64,000 nt of DNA from Spirochaetota bacterium (GTDB taxonomy: Bacteria > Spirochaetota > UBA4802 > JAKQUI01): NCBI GenBank assembly GCA_029562645.1, contig JAKQUI010000048.1, positions 310,001-374,000 of the forward strand. The letters are read 5' to 3'. The notes under the pieces are model-generated. The model did not search any database. It was not told the origin of the DNA and saw only the letters and a list, made by a program, of their open reading frames with translations. Positions 53,013 through 61,636 of this stretch are shown piece by piece. The first letter of the stretch is position 1, and each line of letters opens with the position of its first letter. Both the position numbers and the translations under genes were made by a program.

Positions 53013-55601
53013 TTACTTGTTCTTCAGGTTTTGCTGTGCAATCGCGAGTTTTGCCAACGGAATCGAATATGGAGAACATGAAACGTAATTGAGCCCGACA
53101 TTCATGCAAAACTCAATATTCGTCGGATCAGCGCCATGCTCACCGCACAGACCGAGCTTCAGGTCCGGACGCGTCAACCGTCCTCGCACCGATGCAATGT
53201 CAATAAGCTCTTTGACCTGCTCTCCGAGAACCTTAAATGGATTGTCTTTTATAAGGTCATACAGGGAGTAGTCCGGGAAGAATGAATTGATATCGTCACG
53301 GGATAGGCCATAGGTGGTCTGCGTGAGATCATTTGTCCCGAAGCTGAAGAACTCTGCATACTGCGCGATGCTTCCGGCGCCAAGCGCCGCGGCAGGCAGC
53401 TCGATCATCGTACCAACGCTGTAGTCGATATCGTCTATCCCATACTCTTCGAGCACCTCGTCCTTGATATCCCTGATTCCTTTAACGATCTTCCCCTCGA
53501 TCTTCTTGCCATTTTTTATAAACTTGATTTCCTGCTGACTCATGACAATCGGTATCATGATCTCTGGATGGACATCAATACCCTCCTTCTTCAACATGCA
53601 GGCCGCCTCAAAAATCGCACGACATTGCATCTCGTAGATTTCAGGATACGTCACTGCCACACGACATCCCCGGTGACCGAGCATCGGGTTCATCTCGCCG
53701 AGCTCTTCGCAGCGAGCGATGATTTCCGACGGCTTCATCTTCGATTTCGTCTGCATGTACTTCGTAAACTCTTTCAGACTTTCGTCTGTACGCGGAAGAA
53801 ATTCATGTAACGGGGCATCCAGAAGACGTATGGTGACGGGGTGTCCAACCATAATTTTGAACAGTTCATAGAAATCGGAACGCTGCATGGGACGTAAGGC
53901 ATTGAGCACCTTCCGGCGTTCCTCTTCCGTCTCCGCGAGTATCATCTCGCGGAATTTCATGATACGCTTCTCCTCAAAAAACATATGCTCTGTTCGACAC
54001 AGCCCGATCCCGTCGGCATTGAAATCCTTCGCGACCCGAGCATCTTTCGGCTGATCGCCGTTTGCGCGCACATTGAAATCCCCGATAAAGTTCTCCACAA
54101 CCTTCAGGAAATCCAAAAGTCCGTTTTCTTTAAAGTTTGGTTCGATAAGTCCAACCTTTCCGAGGTAAATTGTCGGCGCCTCATAATAGGGAACATTGAG
54201 GGAAACATAATCGCCCTCGCTCACCGTCTTGCCGGCGAGAGTAAACGATGTACCGCGAATCTTCATTTCCGGTTGCACCATGGCCACCTTCCCGAGGCTG
54301 CGTGCGACAACAGGGGCATGCGACGAAAATCCACCCTCGGAGGTGATCACGCCTTGTGCAACTTCGATTGCCTTCACATCCTCCGCGTAGCTTGCTGGCA
54401 TCACAAGGATGAGCTTTGTGTCGCCTCCCTGCATGATAGCGCGTTTATACTCCTCCAGCAGCCGGGGCGTCGAAAAGAACACGCGACCGATGGCCGCCCC
54501 GGTGGATCCGGCAATGCCGCCCTTTATCTCTTTTATCCCCTTAATCGTCCTGGAATCGATGATCGGATGGAGTAATTCGTTGAGCTGTCCGGGTTTGATG
54601 TGTTCCACCAGGTACTCTTGGGTGATCACACCACGCTTACACAAATCGAGAAGCGTTTTCACGTGAGACTGTGTCGATTTATCCTCAACATCGCGTTGCT
54701 CGACCAGCCAAAAATCTCCCTCCTCGATGGTAAACTTGATTTCACGAATCTCTTTGAAGTTCTCCTCGATTTTTTTTGCGATTTCCACATACTTGTCGAA
54801 ATATTTTTTTTCAATCTTACTGATGTCCTTTGTTTTTCCGCGATCGACATCGAATTCATTCTGCAGGAACTCCCCTTGCAGCTCGGGATCACCCGTAATG
54901 ATATTCCTTGTATAATAGTTCCCCGAATAGGAATTTTGCCCATAATTACCATACACCATGACCTGCACCATGATGGACAGTGAATTGTCTACATCGATAT
55001 CAGAATCGCAATACCGTGCGGCGGCGCCTTTGAGGATCAGCCCCAACTGATCGTATACGTCATCGCTGAACTTGTCGCCCAGGAACTTTTTGTATTTTTC
55101 AACCGCGTCTTTCATCTCCGCGGCTGACTTTTTCTTTTGCCCCTTTCCTTCAAATGCCTCAAAGTCCTCTTCTTTAAGGTCATAAATCTTTGTGCCAATT
55201 TTATTCAGCAAAAATCGGTATTCACCGTACGCGAAATCCGCACCGGTATACTTTGAAAAACCCTCCACGGTCTTATCGTTGAGCCCGATATTGTGGACTG
55301 ATGGGAAAAACGGAACATTTAGATCCGAGCTTAAAACCGCCTTCAACAATAGCGGCTTAGTCGGATCCCCGAACTTCTTTTTGGTGTCCTTTTCCAGCTT
55401 CTCAATATAACTTTTCAATATCTGCTTTACGTTGATATTGGGCAGTTTCTTGGTAAGCTCCGCATCGATAATGAAGCCCGGAGCGATCGGCAGCCCCATG
55501 ACCGCTAAATCAACCGCTCGCCTGCCCCGAATTCCCAGCTTCGCTCGAACCTTCTCATCAATTTCCTTTAGGTCTTTATTGAAATATATGATATTTTCCA
55601 T
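53013..55601 (-). CDS. Pyruvate-phosphate-dikinase-like protein with degenerate ATP-grasp half
   Basis: An 862-residue protein with PPDK architecture. The phosphohistidine domain is intact (TSEGGFSSHAPVVARSLG, H428), and so is the PEP/pyruvate domain: IRLLDAPLHEFLP, NPMLGHRGCRVAV, TMIELPAAA, FGTNDLTQTTYG and LCGEHGADP (C819). The N-terminal ATP-grasp half is recognisable (PIAPGF, HNIGLND, MVYGNYGQNSYSG) but key residues are lost: the nucleotide-binding SVRSG region reads LKAVLSS, GxKG reads GIRG, and the QGEDVV segment is missing. It may not use ATP in the usual way. ATG 55601 is chosen: AAGGAG lies nine bases upstream, inside a spurious longer frame. It lies 48 bases after the 306-residue gene. 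Confidence 0.85.
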   Translation of the reverse strand: MENIIYFNKDLKEIDEKVRAKLGIRGRRAVDLAVMGLPIAPGFIIDAELTKKLPNINVKQILKSYIEKLEKDTKKKFGDPTKPLLLKAVLSSDLNVPFFPSVHNIGLNDKTVEGFSKYTGADFAYGEYRFLLNKIGTKIYDLKEEDFEAFEGKGQKKKSAAEMKDAVEKYKKFLGDKFSDDVYDQLGLILKGAAARYCDSDIDVDNSLSIMVQVMVYGNYGQNSYSGNYYTRNIITGDPELQGEFLQNEFDVDRGKTKDISKIEKKYFDKYVEIAKKIEENFKEIREIKFTIEEGDFWLVEQRDVEDKSTQSHVKTLLDLCKRGVITQEYLVEHIKPGQLNELLHPIIDSRTIKGIKEIKGGIAGSTGAAIGRVFFSTPRLLEEYKRAIMQGGDTKLILVMPASYAEDVKAIEVAQGVITSEGGFSSHAPVVARSLGKVAMVQPEMKIRGTSFTLAGKTVSEGDYVSLNVPYYEAPTIYLGKVGLIEPNFKENGLLDFLKVVENFIGDFNVRANGDQPKDARVAKDFNADGIGLCRTEHMFFEEKRIMKFREMILAETEEERRKVLNALRPMQRSDFYELFKIMVGHPVTIRLLDAPLHEFLPRTDESLKEFTKYMQTKSKMKPSEIIARCEELGEMNPMLGHRGCRVAVTYPEIYEMQCRAIFEAACMLKKEGIDVHPEIMIPIVMSQQEIKFIKNGKKIEGKIVKGIRDIKDEVLEEYGIDDIDYSVGTMIELPAAALGAGSIAQYAEFFSFGTNDLTQTTYGLSRDDINSFFPDYSLYDLIKDNPFKVLGEQVKELIDIASVRGRLTRPDLKLGLCGEHGADPTNIEFCMNVGLNYVSCSPYSIPLAKLAIAQQNLKNK

Positions 55602-55649
55602 AACCGATGACTCCTTCATTTAGTAATAAACGATTATCACGAAAATTTC

Positions 55650-56570
55650 CTAGAACAAATTGAGAATGCGACCAACGTCAACCTTCAGAAATTGCTCAAA
55701 CCGGGGGCTCGCACCCTCAAATAGGTATTTCTGCAGCTTCGATACGCTGCGAATGTTCTCCCCGACGACCTGAAACATTATAGGATCCCCATGCTTTACC
55801 TTTCCCCATTTAAACAGGGCATTGATATCGTTGATAACCTCGCCTTCGAAAAATATCACTACCTGGAGATCGGGGTGTTTATCATTAAAGCTTTCAATAA
55901 TTTTTTTCCACGCCTCGACGTTACCGTTATGAAACAGCTCGTTGGTAACCGTTACGGCGTACTTCGGCGTCATCTTTCTCTTTCCTCCGCCGGTTGGTGC
56001 AGCCGGACTGACCGCCTTTTTTGGTGCTGCCTGCGCTTGTGGGGCGACCGTCTGATCGATAAATTCTTTATTTATGAATACGTCTTTACCCGAAATCATT
56101 TCCTCGATCGCGGAAATCGCTTCTTGTTCAAGCTTGAGGTTTTTCTCGGGTTTTAAATGTTTCGCATAGACGACAATCAACTGATCGCGGGAAAGTTCCC
56201 GAACTCGGTCCCAGCTATCCTGGCTTTTCGGATTAACCAGTATAATTTCTCCATTGGGATTGTAATATACGATCAGTATATCAAGGGCGGTCCACTTAAA
56301 GGTTTCTTCGACGATTTTTCCAAATTGCGTTATCGTCTCTGGAACGTTGAAGGAATCGTAACTATACGAAAATTTATCGCGGATAAGCGCGCCAACGATG
56401 GGGAGAACCTGATCATTCAAAACCTCATTGGCGTCGAGTTGAACATTAATTACATCGGCAAGATTCCGCTTTCTCTCCAAATCTTCAACAACTTCGTTTA
56501 CTTTGAAAAAGTGCCGGAGCGATTTATTGAAATTGCTTTTTGTTGCGAGACTGAAAAAAGTCGTTTCCAT
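55650..56570 (-). CDS. Protein of unknown function between the PPDK-like gene and cfpA
   Basis: A 306-residue cytoplasmic protein in two parts. The N-terminal half (about 1-165) is mixed alpha/beta (LNDQVLPIVGALIRDKFSYS; ALDILIVYYNPNGEIILVNP). A Pro/Ala-rich linker (about 172-195; APQAQAAPKKAVSPAAP) leads to a basic second domain (PKYAVTVTNELFHNGNVEAW; ADLQ-like strand LQVVIFFEGEVINDINALFK). No signal peptide or membrane helix is present and no family was recognised. ATG 56570 has AAGGAGAAGG nearby. Its conserved position between a dikinase and the filament gene suggests a linked function. Confidence 0.75.
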   Translation of the reverse strand: METTFFSLATKSNFNKSLRHFFKVNEVVEDLERKRNLADVINVQLDANEVLNDQVLPIVGALIRDKFSYSYDSFNVPETITQFGKIVEETFKWTALDILIVYYNPNGEIILVNPKSQDSWDRVRELSRDQLIVVYAKHLKPEKNLKLEQEAISAIEEMISGKDVFINKEFIDQTVAPQAQAAPKKAVSPAAPTGGGKRKMTPKYAVTVTNELFHNGNVEAWKKIIESFNDKHPDLQVVIFFEGEVINDINALFKWGKVKHGDPIMFQVVGENIRSVSKLQKYLFEGASPRFEQFLKVDVGRILNLF

Positions 56571-56735
56571 TGACCTTCTCCTTATTATGGAATTGTTTGC
56601 GAAAACGGCGATGGACCCATTCTGATGAACATCGCGATCGGATCATATACCTATATAACCAGTGAATCTATATATATAGTATATTCATCAGTGTTTATTG
56701 AAATTTGCAAGTAAAAAATTCCAACCAAAAACAAG

Positions 56736-56761
56736 AAAGGGATGCACTGGCATCCCTTTTT
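56736..56761 (-). terminator. Intrinsic terminator of cfpA
   Basis: A perfect 10-base stem AAAGGGATGC / GCATCCCTTT with a 4-base loop. On the minus strand it is followed by CTTGTTTTT. It starts about 30 bases after the cfpA stop and separates cfpA from the next gene. Confidence 0.85.
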
Positions 56762-56791
56762 GAATTGTGTACTACATTACCTTCGTGTATT

Positions 56792-58756
56792 CTACAGCTC
56801 TTTTAATCCGCCCGATGATTTTTTTCGCGCCGCTCCGCCGCCGGAAAGATCTACTTTCCCTTTAATCTCGGAACTGCTGTCACCAAGGCCGTGTTTTTCC
56901 TTGTAAGCGTCCTCAAAGATATCCTCTTTGATCTCTTCCTGCTCAAACGACTGGTTAATGTCCTGACGAACCGTGGAACGACGGCGAGCGAATTGTGCAA
57001 ACGCCGTATCGGAGAATCCCTTCGATACGCCATAGAGGAATTCGTTCAGAACATTCGCCATGCCCTTGAGCATGTACTGTTTTCTCTTGATGGTGCAAAT
57101 ATCAACATCCATTATTAGACCAGGCTGGATGTGATGCGGGTTAACTTTATAGGTAAATTCGTTGAATTTCCTCGTGATAAAGTTGATCCGCTCGTCTATT
57201 ACGACCCGCTCAATCGGGTTTTGATAGCCGTGCATCTTCTGCAGGATTTCCGAGAGATACTTGAGCTTGTTCTTGAGATTGACAATTCGATCTTCATACG
57301 TCCGATTGTTTTTCTCGACGAACGAATTCTCATTATACATCTCCCCGACTTCGTTCCAGAGGACGTGATTCGGATCCATTTCCTCATCGCGCTTCTGTCT
57401 TCGCCATTCCTTGCTCATCAAGCGTGCGCTATAGTCATCGAAGTCCTTGATCTGACGGAAACGTTTCTTCGACTCATAGTGCGCATGCGTGACATCCCAG
57501 ATGCGAATAATTTCTTTGGTAAACGCATCCATCTGACGATCGTATTCCTTCTTCTCTTCTCGCAGCTGGTTCTGATCATAGAATGCGATCCGAATTGCAT
57601 ACCGCTCGTCGGGGAGAATGGCGCGATCAAGCTCTTCGTATTCCCGGATTTGGCATACGCGAGCATTCTTCATGTTGTCGCATACCTGATAGCCCAGCTT
57701 ACTGGTGTCCAGGATGGCCGTTATCGCATTGATCGCGGTGTTGTATCCACGATTTCGGATGTTTTCGGAATCGATAATGTACTTAATGTTTTCACGAATA
57801 TTAAGCGGATCGTACTCCTCGACGTCGATTTCGGCACGCAGGCCCTCGATCTTATCGAGGAACTTCTTGGCCAAAATGGTGTACCGACGCGATTTTTCAT
57901 CTTCCTTCTCGTCGTCCGTGTACCCCTCGATCCGTTTGATCTTCTCGAACATTTCTTCGGCGCCGCTCAGCTCGCTCTTGCCCTGGTCGACCAGATCTTC
58001 TTTAAGGATCGAAATCTGACGATCAATGAGATCGTGAATATGCTTTGCAATCGCATCTTTCAGGAGCGATTCCACCGTTACCTGGTAGTGATAGATGGGG
58101 CTGATGAGTTCGCTCTCGAGAATATTGATGGAAAGCTTGATATCATACACATATTTCGGTCGAAGCTCATTGTCCTTGAAGGAGCACTTGAGGATCGCAT
58201 ATGCGTTTTCACCGCGAACAAAGGCGCCAACGTCGGTTTTTTGACGGAGGAGAGAGTTCGTTTCGTTTTCGAGGTCGTTCATCCCCCGCTGAATGTGCCC
58301 CTGCAGGTGACCAAACATGTTGATCATCGACTTTTCAATTTCGCCGGTGTTAAACTTCTCTGCGCCGGCGATCTTTTCCAAAAGCTCGGTAAGCTCACGC
58401 GGCGTGTAGCGTGCGAGTGTTTTTCCTTCTTCCTTGTCAACGAAGTCCCGAACCTTTTTAATGAACTCGTCCTCGACCGTTACCGTGTATCGGTTGAACA
58501 TGTTCACATATTGCTGGTTGATGTAATTATATAGTTTCTCTTTGATCCCGCCCATGATATCCAGCTTGTCGAGCACCTCGGACGGAAGCTTGTGCTGGAT
58601 GTGGTTGAGAACCTTGTCGGTCGCTTCTTCGAGTATAAGATTCTGCTCGGCTATCTTATCGCGTCCCTCCTGGGCGAGCGACTCCCGCGAACCAACCGCG
58701 CAAGGGATGGTCGGGTGAACCTTGTTCGGGCTCTTGGGGAATTGAAAAATAGACAT
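56792..58756 (-). CDS. cfpA: Cytoplasmic filament protein A
   Basis: A 654-residue, strongly charged, mostly helical protein with no signal peptide. It begins MSIFQFPKSPNKVHPTIPCA and continues VGSRESLAQEGRDKIAEQN. Other striking segments are MFGHLQGHIQRGMNDLENET, NSLLRQKTDVGAFVRGENAY and, near the end, VLNEFLYGVSKGFSDTAFAQ. These agree with my memory of treponemal CfpA (about 680 residues), which forms the ribbon of cytoplasmic filaments beneath the inner membrane in spirochaetes and is needed for normal division. The gene has a strong promoter, an ideal AGGAGG seven bases before ATG 58756 and its own terminator, as expected for an abundant structural protein. The tail is Gly/Ser/Lys-rich. 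Confidence 0.85.
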   Translation of the reverse strand: MSIFQFPKSPNKVHPTIPCAVGSRESLAQEGRDKIAEQNLILEEATDKVLNHIQHKLPSEVLDKLDIMGGIKEKLYNYINQQYVNMFNRYTVTVEDEFIKKVRDFVDKEEGKTLARYTPRELTELLEKIAGAEKFNTGEIEKSMINMFGHLQGHIQRGMNDLENETNSLLRQKTDVGAFVRGENAYAILKCSFKDNELRPKYVYDIKLSINILESELISPIYHYQVTVESLLKDAIAKHIHDLIDRQISILKEDLVDQGKSELSGAEEMFEKIKRIEGYTDDEKEDEKSRRYTILAKKFLDKIEGLRAEIDVEEYDPLNIRENIKYIIDSENIRNRGYNTAINAITAILDTSKLGYQVCDNMKNARVCQIREYEELDRAILPDERYAIRIAFYDQNQLREEKKEYDRQMDAFTKEIIRIWDVTHAHYESKKRFRQIKDFDDYSARLMSKEWRRQKRDEEMDPNHVLWNEVGEMYNENSFVEKNNRTYEDRIVNLKNKLKYLSEILQKMHGYQNPIERVVIDERINFITRKFNEFTYKVNPHHIQPGLIMDVDICTIKRKQYMLKGMANVLNEFLYGVSKGFSDTAFAQFARRRSTVRQDINQSFEQEEIKEDIFEDAYKEKHGLGDSSSEIKGKVDLSGGGAARKKSSGGLKEL

Positions 58757-58870
58757 TTACATACCTCCTTTTATTGTACCGACTGGGTTGCCTTTATCCA
58801 GCAACGGATCTTTTCATATATTGCTCAGAATGGCCAAAAAGCACCATCGCGCCTTATACTATTACCGGGT

Positions 58871-58901
58871 ATTATCCTATAAAAATTGAAATCATTGTCA
58901 A
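58871..58901 (-). promoter_or_regulatory. cfpA promoter
   Basis: On the minus strand a perfect TTGACA (58901-58896) is followed by GATAAT (58876-58871) after 19 bases; TATAGG at a 15-base spacing is the alternative. The implied 5' leader is about 105 bases and contains a GTTGC/GCAAC hairpin just before the AGGAGG. Confidence 0.65.
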
Positions 58902-58939
58902 GATTTATTTTTCCTAAGCATGAAAATTTTCATCAATTT

Positions 58940-60052
58940 TCAAGCCAAATACTTGAACGTGTAGTTCTTTATCTTGACGATATCCCCATCCTGCAGCGAT
59001 TCACCTTTCTCCCGGTTTACATATTCAACCCCAAGAGATTCCCCTGCTTGAAGGGTGCATGCTACTTTCCCCTTTATCCGTGTGGCAACCAGCCGGAAGG
59101 GCTCATTGACATCGAAATCACGAATATTCAACAAGCACCCCAATCCCCTGCCAACAGGGACAACCCGGGCATTCTGCCGGGAAAGATCGTATATTTCAAT
59201 ATACGGATCGAGCAGCTCATGGTTCCAGTACTGCAGCTTCCCCTTGACCTTGAGGTCGGCCATGCGTTTAATCAGAAAGACAACTATCAATATGATGAGC
59301 ACAGCAATAATCGCGAAAAACCACGGTTTGAGATAGAACGGACGCTCCCGCTCTGTCTTTTCGGCCAGTTTCGCATTGATGTCAGTGCCAGCCTCCTGTA
59401 TGCCCTTCGCAGCGTCTTTGCCTGCGTCAATGACCTTGGTGTGCGGCGAGATCCCGCTCAAATCGCGCTGGAACTTGACCAACTTCTCGTTCTTTTTAAG
59501 ATCGCCTAAATTAACCAGGTAGATAAACCAATCCTTCCCCGAGTAGCCTTTGGCCACGTCTTTAACGCTCAGGCGGGCTTTTCTCTTGCCAGGCGGAGGA
59601 TCGTCGAGGCCATCCGTCATGATGACGATTACTTTCTGGCGATTTTTATTCTTCACCTCGAGATCATCCGCCATCTTGAGTACATTGGAAAGCATATCGA
59701 GGGTATACGTCCACTTGCCCTTCGCTTCAACCATTGAAATGTACTTGTCGATGATGTCCGTGTCGTTGGCGTTTGATATGTTCACGATAGGATAGACACG
59801 AACAACCTCATCGAAGGTCATAAAGGTAAGGGTGTCGCCGGCCTTGAGGTCGCCAATAAAGCTTTTCAGGCTTTGTTTGACCTGCGACATGATGTCTTTT
59901 GCCCCTTTTGCCTTGCCGATCATGCTCAGCGAGGTATCGAGAACCAGTATAACATCCTTGTTTTCGGCGGCATGCGCGAATTCGCCAACCATCGCGGTCG
60001 CGAGCAGAATCGCCGCCATGCACAGCATAAAACGTTTCGCGTGTATTCTCAA
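58940..60052 (-). CDS. VWA-domain membrane protein with cytoplasmic FHA-like domain
   Basis: A 370-residue protein. A signal peptide (about 1-28, ending EFAHA) precedes a von Willebrand A domain at about 32-225, with the MIDAS residues DTSLSM (D39, S41, S43) and IMTDGLDD (D147). One membrane helix spans about 243-262, followed by a basic stretch. The last 75 residues (VVPVGRGLGCLLNIRDFDVN; ESLQDGDIVKIKNYTFKY) look like a degenerate FHA fold that keeps GR but has lost the SxxH and NG motifs. The VWA domain should be periplasmic and the FHA-like part cytoplasmic, on the same side as CfpA. The start is TTG 60052, with AAGGAG seven bases upstream. It lies directly upstream of the cfpA promoter. 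Confidence 0.85.
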   Translation of the reverse strand: MRIHAKRFMLCMAAILLATAMVGEFAHAAENKDVILVLDTSLSMIGKAKGAKDIMSQVKQSLKSFIGDLKAGDTLTFMTFDEVVRVYPIVNISNANDTDIIDKYISMVEAKGKWTYTLDMLSNVLKMADDLEVKNKNRQKVIVIMTDGLDDPPPGKRKARLSVKDVAKGYSGKDWFIYLVNLGDLKKNEKLVKFQRDLSGISPHTKVIDAGKDAAKGIQEAGTDINAKLAEKTERERPFYLKPWFFAIIAVLIILIVVFLIKRMADLKVKGKLQYWNHELLDPYIEIYDLSRQNARVVPVGRGLGCLLNIRDFDVNEPFRLVATRIKGKVACTLQAGESLGVEYVNREKGESLQDGDIVKIKNYTFKYLA

Positions 60053-60218
60053 AGCAGTTCTCCTTTGTTTATAAGTTTTCCATGCATGTCAACCGCGCTT
60101 CTGTTCATGCACCTCTATAGTTTCCAGACCCGCCCAACGAGAGAACTCATGCACGTATCATCAAACCCTTACAGTGGCATATTTTCAATTTTGTCAACAA
60201 TAATACTCGGTTACGCTC

Positions 60219-60941
60219 TCAATACTCCTTATATTTTTCGGAGTGTTTTACATACTTCCTTAAATCCAGATCGCCGCCCCTCTCGACATCGACATACTCA
60301 TTCATGAGTATGAAGAGCCATTTGAGCGTCTCCTTGCCCGTTTCGATGGCGATAAAGGATCGCTTGGCGCGCCAATCCTTGATAATGACGCCCATATTGA
60401 GTATCGCCATGATGTCAAATTCGAAGGCATGGTCGATATTTCGCGTCAAATAATAATCCAATATCTCCTCTTTAAGCTTCGGAAACTCGAACTCGCTTCC
60501 AAATCCTATGATAAAAGCCGGGATGGGCATCTTTTCTTCTGCCTGCTCGGTGAAGTGATCAATTTTTTTTGTTTGTATGATGCGTTTAAGCATATCTGCA
60601 ATATTCTCAGAATTTATATTCCGTGCCAAATGAATAGTACCATATGCCATTTCCGATGGGACCTGGCCGCCCATCATTTCCGAGAAATTCCGATATTGCT
60701 CTCGAAAGATGAGAAAGTCGACGCCATCGGGCATAAAACCGCTCGAATCGATCAGCTTCACCGCGTCGAGCGTCAATGAACGCGGCAGCAAGCATTCAAG
60801 ATCGTTCTTGATCTCCTCCGAGGATAGGCCGAGTGACTCGATGCCGGTGAGGTTGTGTGCATTTTCTGGGGCCTTCTTCTGGGCTTCGCGGGCCTTTTTA
60901 AGAAGGTTTTTCTCGAGCTGCTCGAAATAATTGCTGAACAT
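60219..60941 (-). CDS. Protein of unknown function, possible DUF6602-like fold
   Basis: A 240-residue soluble protein with no signal peptide. A charged N-terminal helix (FEQLEKNLLKKAREAQKKAP) is followed by an alpha/beta domain (SSGFMPDGVDFLIFREQYRN; PAFIIGFGSEFEFPKLKEEI; MAILNMGVIIKDWRAKRSFI) and a helical end. The layout vaguely recalls DUF6602-type nuclease-like proteins, but the usual acidic-Lys active-site pair is not seen. ATG 60941 or 60953 can start it; neither has a Shine-Dalgarno. It lies 166 bases upstream of the VWA gene in the same direction. Confidence 0.65.
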   Translation of the reverse strand: MFSNYFEQLEKNLLKKAREAQKKAPENAHNLTGIESLGLSSEEIKNDLECLLPRSLTLDAVKLIDSSGFMPDGVDFLIFREQYRNFSEMMGGQVPSEMAYGTIHLARNINSENIADMLKRIIQTKKIDHFTEQAEEKMPIPAFIIGFGSEFEFPKLKEEILDYYLTRNIDHAFEFDIMAILNMGVIIKDWRAKRSFIAIETGKETLKWLFILMNEYVDVERGGDLDLRKYVKHSEKYKEY

Positions 60942-61103
60942 GTACCACACCATTCACACGGGCATACTCACCACGCCACCGGCATACGCCGAACACGGTG
61001 CGCACCCCGCCATGTGCTGTTTGATTAATAAATGAGCGAACCGACGGTATTTGTATTTATATGGCGAACGATATTGTCAATGAATAAAATAAAAAAGTCG
61101 ATG

Positions 61104-61589
61104 CTACGGTTGTACCGTTTTAACGCACCTGGCATATGTAATGGCTGAGGTTTTATTATATGTCTGCACAAGCCCGCTTGATTTGAATTGGACGACATAC
61201 ATGATATCACCCGCATAAACGTCAGTGGTCCAATAATAATTGGATGTTCCATGCTCATCAAAAAAACCACTATAATTCCCAGTTGTCATTGTCAGCAACT
61301 CCGCCTTTCTTGGCAATCGCCAACCACTGCCACAATTAACATTCGCCAATGGTCCGGCGGTAGGCGTCCCAGCACAACTGGATCCATCCCATGATTCGCC
61401 GAAAGCACATTTGTTCCATATCAATCCATTCGCCGAAACATCCGTAACGGTCCCATCGCCATTATCGACGAAACTCGGAGTTACATAGGCCCGATCGGGG
61501 GACTCCTGGGCGAGGTCCACATTCTCGAAGTGGTCGCAAGAGCATATGGCGAAGAGCATCAGGGCAAGAGCAAGAACGGGTCGTCTCAT
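61104..61589 (-). CDS. DUF1566 (Lcl-type) lipoprotein
   Basis: A 161-residue protein with a lipoprotein signal (MRRPVLALALMLFAICSCDH, Cys near residue 18). It is followed by the DUF1566 pattern: SFVDNGDGTVTDVSANGLIW, CGSGWRLPRKAELLTMT, YYWTTDVYAG and ITYARCVKTV. DUF1566 occurs in secreted or surface proteins of many spirochaetes and proteobacteria, sometimes as a C-type-lectin-like adhesive unit. ATG 61589 puts the hydrophobic core right after the basic residues; ATG 61601 is an alternative. It lies 47 bases after the OmpA-type gene. Confidence 0.85.
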   Translation of the reverse strand: MRRPVLALALMLFAICSCDHFENVDLAQESPDRAYVTPSFVDNGDGTVTDVSANGLIWNKCAFGESWDGSSCAGTPTAGPLANVNCGSGWRLPRKAELLTMTTGNYSGFFDEHGTSNYYWTTDVYAGDIMYVVQFKSSGLVQTYNKTSAITYARCVKTVQP

Positions 61590-61636
61590 AATCAGCACCA
61601 TGCAAAAAGTATACTGGGAAAATCGCGCATCGTCAA

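Noticed and set aside
57131-58534. A 467-codon open frame opposite cfpA.
   Set aside because: It mirrors cfpA codons, has hydrophobic repetitive composition and no ribosome site; cfpA is strongly supported on the other strand.
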